Assembly (NCBI GenBank): GCA_947623745.1
Contig: CANQHN010000004.1
Coordinates: 1 to 64,000, forward strand
DNA length: 64,000 nt
From: an uncultured Oscillospiraceae bacterium
GTDB lineage: Bacteria; Bacillota; Clostridia; Oscillospirales; Oscillospiraceae
Direction of reading: 5' to 3'
Position numbers and translations under genes: made by a program. Below are positions 8,436 to 17,100 of this stretch, piece after piece (the first letter of the stretch is position 1; every line of letters starts with the position of its first letter). The notes beneath the pieces were generated by a model. That model did no database searches. It had not been told where the DNA came from and worked only from the letters and a program-made list of their open reading frames with translations.

Positions 8436-9809
8436 TTACTGCGAGGCGCTTCCGGCCCCGATGATCCAGAACGGGCCGCCCGCGCCCGCTCGTGTGCTGG
8501 CTTCGTTGAGAATGATGGACAGATCCCACAGCTTTTGGCTGCGAGTGTAGCTGGCCGGGTCGGCCACCAGGATCTTTCCATCCTGCACCCCGCGCAGCAC
8601 AATGAAATGGCCGCCGGTGGTGAAGTGCCCCTTCAGCATGATGGCCACTACCAGCTTCCCGTCGGCCAGCGCGTCCACAATGCGCTGGGGCTCGGATGCG
8701 GTACAGCCCTCCACCGGCAGGCCCCATGCCTTGGCCGTATTAGGGATCAGGGAGTGATAGGAGCCGCTTTTGCTGCACCAGCCGCCGTTTTTGTAGGCCC
8801 AATCTGCCATTTCCTCTGGGTCCACGATGTCGTTCGTCAGGGAGGACACCACGATAGACATGGAAGTGGGGCCGCAGCCGTAGCCTCCGATGTTGTCCGT
8901 GCCGTAAGGCTTATTTGCCCACCGTTCATCCAGCTGATTGAAGTAGACGACCTCGGTGACCCCATCGGTGAAGCGGACATCCCCCAGCGAGGATACGGTC
9001 GTGCCGTTGTACTGCGTGTACTGGAACATCCCGTCGCCCAGGAACAGGCTCAGGTTTTCGGCGTAGCTGCCGGCCAGGTCCTTCTGCTTGTCAGACAGGC
9101 GGAATACGGTATCCGCAAAATAACCCTCCCCGTTGTAGGAGAGGGTATAGATGTACCAGGTCTCCTCCTTTGTCTCGACCACATCGGCGGTAGCCTCATC
9201 GTCGTCTTCCACCGTCCGTACCTCGCTCGTGCGGGTAAAGGAGTACAGATGGCTCTTGCCCTGCCGCAGGATGGCCTGCATATCCGTCAGCGAGATGCTG
9301 TCCCAGCTCTCGCCCCGGGCGGCGCAGTACTGCGCGATAAAGGAGTTGGTATTGCTGGTCATGTCCGCGGCGTAGGGGTTGACGATCTCATAATGATCGC
9401 CGCCGGTTGAGGCGAAATCCAGAGCGATCCTGGCCTCCGCATCGGCGATGCCTTCGCCCAATACCTCATTGACGGCAAAGGCAATGTCGTTTACATTCTG
9501 GACGATAGCGGTATTGTCATTGAGGACCGGCTGACCAGGGCTCCCGTTGCTGGTCAGGCCGCCGAAAATCAGGGATGGCAGCATCAGGACGTACAGCACC
9601 GGGAGCATGAGCAGGACGGCGGCAACGGCGAGAAGCTTTCCCGCGTGACGCCCCGCCCCCAGGGCCAGCCCGGCCGCCGCGCCGTATGGTCCGCCCACGG
9701 CGGCGCCTTTGGCTGCTGCGGCAATAGCTTTCCCTGTTTTGACGGCCCCGTGGATGGTGTGGGCCGTACCGGCCATTTGAGAAAGGCCGCTCTTTTGCGA
9801 ATCGTTCAA
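8436..9809 (-). CDS. Membrane-anchored C39-like peptidase of the ICE
   Basis: 457 residues. The N-terminal ~55 residues are Gly/Ala-rich, followed by one membrane segment (~58-83, LLAVAAVLLMLPVLYVLMLP) and an extracellular part. The C-terminal ~190 residues are a C39-like papain-fold peptidase (Peptidase_C39_2) with a Cys in GGYGCGPTSMS, a His in GGHFIVLRG and an Asp in VADPAS. It occupies the place of the VirB1/CwlT-type wall hydrolase in related elements and may open the wall or process a surface protein. The start is TTG after GGGGGAGG. Confidence 0.75.
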   Translation of the reverse strand: MNDSQKSGLSQMAGTAHTIHGAVKTGKAIAAAAKGAAVGGPYGAAAGLALGAGRHAGKLLAVAAVLLMLPVLYVLMLPSLIFGGLTSNGSPGQPVLNDNTAIVQNVNDIAFAVNEVLGEGIADAEARIALDFASTGGDHYEIVNPYAADMTSNTNSFIAQYCAARGESWDSISLTDMQAILRQGKSHLYSFTRTSEVRTVEDDDEATADVVETKEETWYIYTLSYNGEGYFADTVFRLSDKQKDLAGSYAENLSLFLGDGMFQYTQYNGTTVSSLGDVRFTDGVTEVVYFNQLDERWANKPYGTDNIGGYGCGPTSMSIVVSSLTNDIVDPEEMADWAYKNGGWCSKSGSYHSLIPNTAKAWGLPVEGCTASEPQRIVDALADGKLVVAIMLKGHFTTGGHFIVLRGVQDGKILVADPASYTRSQKLWDLSIILNEASTRAGAGGPFWIIGAGSASQ

Positions 9810-9824
9810 ATTAAGTCCTCCCCC

Positions 9825-9853
9825 TTGTATATCTGCGGAATTTCTGCTATAAT
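9825..9853 (+). promoter_or_regulatory. Promoter very close to a GTG start
   Basis: TTGTAT and a perfect TATAAT are 17 bp apart. The TATAAT ends only 7 nt before the GTG of the zinc-ribbon ORF, so the transcript could be leaderless or nearly so. Confidence 0.5.
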
Positions 9854-9860
9854 GTCATAG

Positions 9861-10061
9861 GTGATTCAAGTGATTTACGCATGTGATAATTGCCATTTTG
9901 TTTTCAGTCGTGTCGGACACATGGAGCAGTGCCCGGATTGCGGCAAGTTTACCGTCCGCCCGGCGAATGAAGACGAAACCGAAGAGTTCAAACGTCATTT
10001 GGAAGAGGCCAAACAGAGGCCGCTTTGGTGCAAGGAGGACAGAAATGAATCCGTTACCTGA
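9861..10061 (+). CDS. Small zinc-ribbon protein
   Basis: 66 residues with two zinc-binding knuckles, CDNC near residue 8 and CPDCGK near residue 24, and a charged helical tail. The GTG start at 9861 is the only one that keeps both knuckles with any room upstream; no Shine-Dalgarno is visible because the -10 box is immediately upstream. It overlaps the next gene by 17 nt. Probably a nucleic-acid-binding or regulatory protein; function unknown. Confidence 0.6.
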   Translation: MIQVIYACDNCHFVFSRVGHMEQCPDCGKFTVRPANEDETEEFKRHLEEAKQRPLWCKEDRNESVT

Positions 10062-10374
10062 TTTTTGCCAGACCAGCATCAACCATATTGAGTACTTTAC
10101 CTTTGATCTGCCGGTGACCGCCTTTGGCATCACTGACGACATGATCATGGAGCTTTGCGTAGAGTATGGGAAGTCCCAGGATGGGAAACAAATCGTTGCG
10201 AATGTCTGGGCCCATCAGCGGAAAGCCCCGGTCAAGCACTTTGTTTATAGACTTGCCATTGCGGACTGTCAGGACCCCGACGAGGCGATCCTTGAGGCGC
10301 TGAACAGCAGCGAGGAATTCAATAAAATCATGCTAGACTACATCTGTGAGGCCGCAAAGCACCGCATCGATTGA
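10045..10374 (+). CDS. Hypothetical protein coupled to the zinc-ribbon gene
   Basis: 109 residues starting MNPLPDFCQTS, with no family I recognise. It is soluble and acidic with mixed predicted alpha/beta character. I chose the ATG at 10045 because CAAGGAGGACAGAA lies directly before it; the longer track start at 9883 would run through the zinc-ribbon gene. Start and stop overlap suggests a two-gene operon closed by the terminator that follows. Possibly a small toxin-antitoxin-like or regulatory pair, but no motif shows that. Confidence 0.65.
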   Translation: MNPLPDFCQTSINHIEYFTFDLPVTAFGITDDMIMELCVEYGKSQDGKQIVANVWAHQRKAPVKHFVYRLAIADCQDPDEAILEALNSSEEFNKIMLDYICEAAKHRID

Positions 10375-10380
10375 TGTTTG

Positions 10381-10410
10381 GGAGCAGTTCAGACGGACTG
10401 CTCCTTTTCT
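10381..10410 (+). terminator. Rho-independent terminator
   Basis: The 8-bp stem GGAGCAGT/ACTGCTCC with an 8-nt loop is followed by TTTTCT, directly after the hypothetical gene. Confidence 0.85.
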
Positions 10411-10454
10411 CTGCGGTACACAGGATAACGGCCTCCCGGGGGCAAAGTTCCCAC

Positions 10455-10494
10455 TTGCAAATTAGCTAAATTGTGTTATAATATAATTAGCTAA
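10455..10494 (+). promoter_or_regulatory. Promoter with two palindromic operators (Phd/PIN pair)
   Basis: TTGCAA and TATAAT are 16 bp apart. The 8-bp palindrome TTAGCTAA occurs twice, at 10462-10469 in the spacer and 10487-10494 just past the -10, with 25 bp between centres. This is a likely cooperative operator for the antitoxin. Confidence 0.65.
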
Positions 10495-10515
10495 TCAAAG
10501 AGAGGAGGAACCCTT

Positions 10516-10758
10516 ATGTCCGCTGTAACCGCGACAGCAACGGAGATGCAGAACAACTTCGGGCGCTATCTCAACCTGGTCATGAACGGGAACGAAATCA
10601 TCGTGACAAAAAATGGTCGGGAGGTCGGGCGCTTTATTCCAAAGGCCTCGACAGTGTCCTATCTGACGGATTCTCTTACCGGCATTCTCAAGGGAAATTA
10701 TGATCTCAGGGAGGCCCGAGAGGAGAGGCTGAAGGAGAAGTATGAAGCTGTTGATTGA
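10516..10758 (+). CDS. Phd/YefM-family antitoxin
   Basis: 80 residues with the classic Phd N-terminus (ATEMQNNFGRYLNLV) and IIVTKNGREVGRFIP, followed by a toxin-binding tail. Family members repress their own promoter and neutralise the partner toxin. GAGAGGAGG precedes the ATG. It overlaps the PIN toxin gene by 17 nt. Pairing a Phd-type antitoxin with a PIN toxin is a common hybrid arrangement. Confidence 0.9.
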   Translation: MSAVTATATEMQNNFGRYLNLVMNGNEIIVTKNGREVGRFIPKASTVSYLTDSLTGILKGNYDLREAREERLKEKYEAVD

Positions 10759-11149
10759 CGCCAATATCCTGTTGGATGTGCTGCAAAACCGCGAGCCCCA
10801 CGTTCAAAACTCGGCCCTGATCTGGAAGCTGTGTGAAACGGAGCAGGCAGAAGGATACGTTTCCACTCTGTCCTTTGCCGATCTGGTCTATGTGATGCGA
10901 AAAGAACTCAGTCCCGCGGCGGTCGAGGAGGTCCAGAAGAAGCTGGGGCTGATCTTCCGCTTTACGGAGCTGGGCGTCGCGGATATCACCAAAGCCGCTG
11001 AAATGAAGTGGGATGACTATGAGGACGCGGTGCAGGCCGCGACCGCGGAGCGTCTCCACGCGGACATGATCATTACGCGGAACGTGCGGGATTTCAAGAT
11101 GAGTAAGGTTCCCGCATACACGCCCGCCGAATGTCTGGCGAGACTATAA
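10742..11149 (+). CDS. PIN-domain RNase toxin (VapC-like)
   Basis: 135 residues with a PIN fold: acidic residues in LLIDANILLDVL (~residue 6), a middle Glu/Asp region, and WDDYEDAVQAATAERLHADM followed by ITRNVRDF (~100-120). These acidic residues coordinate Mg/Mn for RNA cleavage in VapC-type toxins. Start ATG follows AGGCTGAAGGAG inside the antitoxin gene. Likely an addiction or defence module carried as ICE cargo. Confidence 0.9.
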   Translation: MKLLIDANILLDVLQNREPHVQNSALIWKLCETEQAEGYVSTLSFADLVYVMRKELSPAAVEEVQKKLGLIFRFTELGVADITKAAEMKWDDYEDAVQAATAERLHADMIITRNVRDFKMSKVPAYTPAECLARL

Positions 11150-11158
11150 TAAAAAAGC

Positions 11159-11186
11159 GGGGGCGGCCCTGGATCGGGCCGCCCCC
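11159..11186 (-). terminator. Terminator of the surface/transfer operon
   Basis: A perfect 11-bp GC stem (GGGGGCGGCCC / GGGCCGCCCCC) with a 6-nt loop runs on the minus strand into GCTTTTTTATT, directly after the giant adhesin gene. Confidence 0.9.
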
Positions 11187-11193
11187 TGTTGGA

Positions 11194-14100
11194 TTAGTAT
11201 CCGGTCTTGGGAAGGGTAGGATTGGGTGTCAATTTACGGACGATAGTGACCCAGCTGGCCTGCGCGGTCTGCCAGGTGCCCTGGTACTTGCCGCCCACAT
11301 CAGCCCGGTTGATGATCTGATAGCCGTTGGGGACGGTCCCGAGGATCTGGACGGTGAGTGTGGGATTACCAGTCGACTGGAAGCCAACGGGGACCTTCCC
11401 AAAGTCCAGATAAATGTCCGTGACATACTCGCCGGCCTGCATGGGGATAGCATTCAGGCTGAAGGAGTAGTTGCTGGTGGTGATCAGGTTGGACGCCAGC
11501 ACCTGATAGGCGGCGGAGTAGTTGGTCTTGTAGAGGATGCGGTAATTCAGCCGGAAACTGTAGGTGCCGGTTGTGAACACCGTGGCCCGCGTGGCATCCG
11601 TGGGAACCCGATCATGCCAGTAGAAAGACTCCAGCGGTACGTTGCTGGTGTTGGCGACCGTAAAGTCGTAGCGCATCTGACTTCCAGCCAGCCCCTCGGC
11701 GTTGCCGCGCTTGGTGATGCTCACGCCCAGGTTAGAGGGCTTGTCATAGTCGCTGACCTTGATGATCTGACCGGAATACTCCAGTGTTTCATCGAAGGTT
11801 TTGCCGCTGACCTGCCAGTAGGCCGGGGCGGTCACCTCCACGATCTTGTAGCGGCCGAGCGGCAGAGGCCTGGAAGCGGCAACGCCGCGGGCATCCGTGG
11901 TGATATAGTCCACTACCTTGCCCGAGCGGGCCTCGCTGATCTCATAGACCGCGCCCTGGAGCGGGGCGCCGGCAGGTGTGCCGGTGACTTCATTGGCCTC
12001 CGCAGCGTACTTGTAGATCTGGAACTGGCCGGTGATGGGCACATTTGTCCACTCGATCTCAATGGTCTTGCCCGGCTGGACATAGACGGTCTTGTACTCC
12101 TTGTCCAGTTCATAGCCGGGCGCGGCCTCCAGTTCGCGGATGAACAGCTTGCCCTTGCCCTGTACGGTGAGGTCGTCGATGTAGATGTAGCCCCGGTCAT
12201 CGGTAGTGTACTCCCCGATGGGGGTCTTGTTGGCATCATAGACCAGGAATTTGACATCATAGATCCCATCGCCGGTGACGCTGTCCACCTTATGGATGAT
12301 GATGCCCGAGAAGGGGGCGTTGGTGACGGTGAGCTTTGTGGTCTTGCCGTCCTGAATCGTGAAGTAGTGGGGCGTGCTGTCCAGTTTGAAGCCCTCCGCC
12401 GTCTCGATCTCCACAGCGTAGTAATCGCCTGCGTCCATGGGCAGGAACACCCGGCCATTGTCGCCGGTGGTGATGGTGTCCACCAGGCCCCCGTCCATCT
12501 TCCGGATTTCAAAGGTCACTCCCTTGATACGCTGGGTCTTATCGCTCTCGCTGACCTTGATCAGCTCCAGCCCGCCCAGGGGCTTATTATAAAAGGTAAG
12601 GGTCTGGGCCTCGCCCTGCTTGATCAGGATACTCTGCGGGGTAGTGTCCAGCACATAGCCGTCCACAGTCCGTACTTCCTTGGCGGTGATGGTGGTGCCG
12701 GGAACGAGGTCGGTGAGAACGATGCGGCCGTTCCGGTCCGTTACAAACTCCCCGTTGCTGGTCCCGACCACAGCGCCGCTGCTGTCCGTCACGAGGAACG
12801 TGACGCCCTGAATGGGATCAGTAGTGCCGTCCACAAATTTCTGGATGGTGAGCGCCTGCTTGGGGTCATTGTAGAAGACCAGGGTTTGCGTGTCCTGCGG
12901 GTTGACCGTGACCGTCTGGATGCGGGTGGATTCATCGATGGTGTAGCCGGGGATGGTCCTGGTTTCCTTTACAACGATGGTGCCGGTCACGCCGAAGATG
13001 TGGATCTCACCGTGGCTGTCCGTGGTATAGAGGCCGTTGGAGGACAGATGCCCGTTGGCGTTGTCTACATAGCCGCCGCCGGCGTAGGTCAGTTCAAATT
13101 CCACCCCGGCCAGGGGCTGCTTCGTCTTGGAATCCAGTTTGCGGATGACGAGCTCACCGGCCTTCTGATTCCAGAAGGTCAAGGCCTGGACTTCGCCCAC
13201 CTTGATCTTGATGCTCTGGGGAGTCCCGTCCAGGACATAGCCCTCCAGGGTCTTGGTCTCGCGGGCGGTGACCGTCACGCCGGGCTCCAGATCGGTGATG
13301 GTGATGCGGCCGTCCTTGTCGGTGTAATAGTACCCGTTGTTGGGACCGACCACGGCGCCGCTGCTGTCCGTGACCAGGAACTCAACGCCCTTCAGGGGCT
13401 GATTCTCCGTTCCCTCCACGAACTTCTGAATCACCAGGGTGGTGGTGGGGTCGTTCTCAAAGGTCAGGTCGTTATTCCCACCAGCGCCGGAACCGGAACT
13501 GCCGGCGCTGCCGCCCGTGCTCCCGGTCCCGCTGGTCCAGCCGCTGCCGGAGGTCATGCTGCTGGACCCGCTCTGTACCACAAAGGTCTGCGGCGTGGTG
13601 TTCAGGACATAGCCCTTCGGGACCCTGGTTTCCGTGACCACCACAGTGCTGCCCGGAATCAAACCGGTGACGGTGACTGTGCCATCCTTCCCTGTGGTGA
13701 AGCGGCCAATCAGGTTTCCGTTGCTGTATTTGACCTCAAATTCAGTGTTGGGGACAGGTTTTCCGGTGACGGAATCAATTTTGCGGATGGTGATGCTGCA
13801 CAGGGGCTCATCATAAAATTCGAGGTTCTGGGTATCCCCGGCGTTCACCACCACGGTCTGAGGCATGGAGTCCATCACATAGCCGTCCGGGGCGCGGGTT
13901 TCCGTGACGATATACGTCCCAGGCAGCAGCTTGGATAGGACGATCTGCCCGTTGGCGTCGGTGCGGTACTTACCGTTGGTAGAGGTGAGTCCCTCGTTGT
14001 CCGGGGTCAGCTCCCCGTTGGCGTTGGTGATTTTGAACTCCGCGTCTTCCAGGGGTTTCTTGGTCACGCTGTCATATTTGGTGACGACCAGATTCCCCTT

Positions 14101-17100
14101 GGGGGTATTGGTCACCACCACCGTCTGTGTATCGCCACTGGCGCCGATGACCACGTTGGTGCTGGGGCTGTCCATTACATACCCATCCGGCGCCCTGGTT
14201 TCCGTGAGTACATAAGCGCCGGGGGCCAGGTTGGTGACGCGGATCTCACCGTTGGAATCGGTCACAAACAACCCGTTCTGCGTCAAGGTAGACGAGCCGA
14301 TCACGCCGTCCAGGCCCACCTCGCAGCCGGCGGCCGTCGAGATCCTAAACTCCGCGCCGGGAAGCGGCTGGCCGGTGAGGCTGTCCCGCTTCTGCACGAT
14401 AAGCTGTCCCTTGGGCTGGTTTTTCATGGTGAGGGTCACCGTCTTGCCCGCCTGGATCACCACAGTCTGGGACTGCGTGTCGATAATGAATCCCGCCGGG
14501 GCCTTGGTCTCCGTCACGATGACGCTCTTGCCGGGAATCAGTCCGTCGATTCGGACCTCGCCGTTTTCATCGGAGCGATACACACCATTGCTGTCCCCGA
14601 TGAGCATCCCGTCCGAATACATCACTTTGAATTCGGCATCCTGAAGGGTTACGCTGGGATTGACGCTGCACACCTTTCGGATCAAAAGGCTGCCGGTAGG
14701 CTGGTTTCTGAACTCCAGCGTCTTTGTCTCGTTGGATGTGATCTTGACGGTCTGAGGCACTTCATCCAGGATATAGCCGGGGCGAGTGCGGGTCTCTTTT
14801 ACCACCAGGGTGGTCCCCGGCATGATGTCAGGAATGAGGATGGTACCGGCGCTGTCGGTCACAAAGTAACCGTTGCTGTTGCCCACCACCGCACCATCGC
14901 TGGTAGTGATATAGAACTGCACATCACTCAGGGGAGCTCCGGTCACGCTGTCCACCTTTTTGACCAGGACAGAACCGTACTTGGAATTGGTAAAGGTCAG
15001 GGTAATGCAGTCCTGCTCCTTGCCGCTGATGTAGGCAGTCTGAGGAGCGGTGTCCATGACGTAGCCATGGGGCGCGGAGATCTCCTCTACCACGTAGGTG
15101 CCCGCCTCCAGCCCGGTGATTACGATGTTACCGTTGCTGGAGGTCTGATACTCACCGATGATGGTGCCGCCGCTGCCGGAGGTGCCGCCCAGGTAGCGCA
15201 CCCGGAACCAGGCGTTGGCCAGAGGAGCGCCGGTGTCCGAATCAATTTTGCGGATGACGAGGGCGCTCTTGGGGATATTCTCGAAGGTGGCGGTAACGGC
15301 CTTATCGTGCTCCACGTACACCAGCTGCTCGGAGGGGTCCTTGAGCATGAAGCCCGCAGGGGGCTCCACCTCGACAATTTTGTACCAGCCGGTATCCAGG
15401 TTGTCCAGCTCGATGCGGCCGTTGGCGTCGGTGTAGTAGGCGCTGGGCAGCTTGGTGTAGGTGCCGTCTTTATCCTGATCCTTAGCGACCCAAATTTCGA
15501 ATTTGGCGCCCTTCACCCCGTCACCCACTACGGAGTCAATTTTCTGGATGGTGAGGGAGGGCTTCTTTTCGTTCTCAATAGAAACCTCCGTCACCTTGCC
15601 GGCCCGCAGGTAGACCTCATGAGGAGTGGGGTCCAGGATGTACCCCTCCGGGGCCTGGATCTCAGTGATGATGTAGTACCCCTCATCCAGGTGGATGTTG
15701 GGCACGGTGACTTTGCCATCGGGCCCCACGGTGAAATCGCCGATTTTGACGCCCGTTTTGGTCTTGACCTCAAAGATGGCGCCCGGCAGGAACTTGCCGT
15801 TGATATCCACCTTGGAGATGGTCAAAGTGGGCCGCTGGTGGTTCTGGAACGCGATCTGCCCCTCCCGGTTGGGGAACAGGGTGATGGTCTGAGGCGTGGG
15901 GTCCAGAATGTAGTTCTCCGGCACGGACTGCTCAGTCACGGTATAGACGCCGGGCAGCAGGTCGGTGATGACCACCTTGCCATCCTCGCCGGTGGGCTTG
16001 GTGGTGATGGTGGGACCGTCCGCGCCCCGCAGCGTAAAGGTCACGCCGGGGACAGGCTCGCCGGTGTCTTTATCTGTTTTGCTGATGACCAGGGAGGGCC
16101 GCTTATCGTTAGACAGCCGCAGTTCGGCGGTCCGCCCGGGGGTGAGTTGCACGTGATACTCGGTGGTGTCCTGGATATGGTCGGGCAGCGTTGCAGTTTC
16201 AACCACAGAGTAGATGCCGGGCTCCAGGCCCTCGATCAGGATCTCGCCGTTGGCGTCCGTGGTCCGATCCAGAGAGTGAGAGCCCTCCTCGATGGGTGCG
16301 ATCCGGAAAGTCACACCCTCCAACGGAGTCCCGTCCGCGCTGGTCTTGACCAGCCGTAGGGCGGGTTTTTTCGTATTGCTGAAGACGAACTGGGCGGTAT
16401 CATTGGCGCGAAGGTGAATGATCCTCTGCGCGTCGTCAACGACGTAGCCGGGGCATTCCAATTCCGTCACGACATAGGAGCCGGTGGGAAGGTCGCTCAG
16501 GTCGATCTCACCGCTCCCGTCGGTGGTGAACTCCTGCGGGCCCCAGTCGCCGCTGACCGCCTCGATGCGGAACCTTGCTCCGGGGATGGTCTTAGACAGG
16601 TCGGAACTGTCCACCTTGACCAGCTTCAGGCCGGGCTTCGTATCATTATAGAAGATGAGATCCTTGATCCCGTCACCGGCCTCCAACTCTATCTCTTGAT
16701 ACGTCTCATCAAGAATATGGCTTCCGTCGCCGGTGTCCACCTCCACCGCCCGGTAGGTACCCGGTTCGATATCGGTGAGAAGAATCTCCCCGCTGCCGTT
16801 GGTCTCATAGCGGCCGACAGAGCTGTTATCCTTGAATATCTCGAACGTCACGCCGCCCATAGGCCTGTGGGACAGACGGTCATACTTGACGATCCGTAAG
16901 CCGACCTTAGCCAAATTGGAAAACACCAACGGGCCGGCGGGGATGGGATTGCCATCCGCATCCAACTCCAGCTTGATCTGCTTTACCTCTTGGGTAGCCG
17001 TATAATTCGGCGGCGGGATCAGCTCGGTCACCGTGTACTCGCCGGGCTTGATATATCTCCCTGCCGACTCGGTCGGGTCCCACCACTGAATGGGCTCCAA

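Noticed and set aside
11131-13938. 935-aa plus-strand ORF
   Set aside because: It lies opposite the CnaB repeats of the giant adhesin; its repetitive Gly/Asp/Val composition is the antisense image of those repeats.
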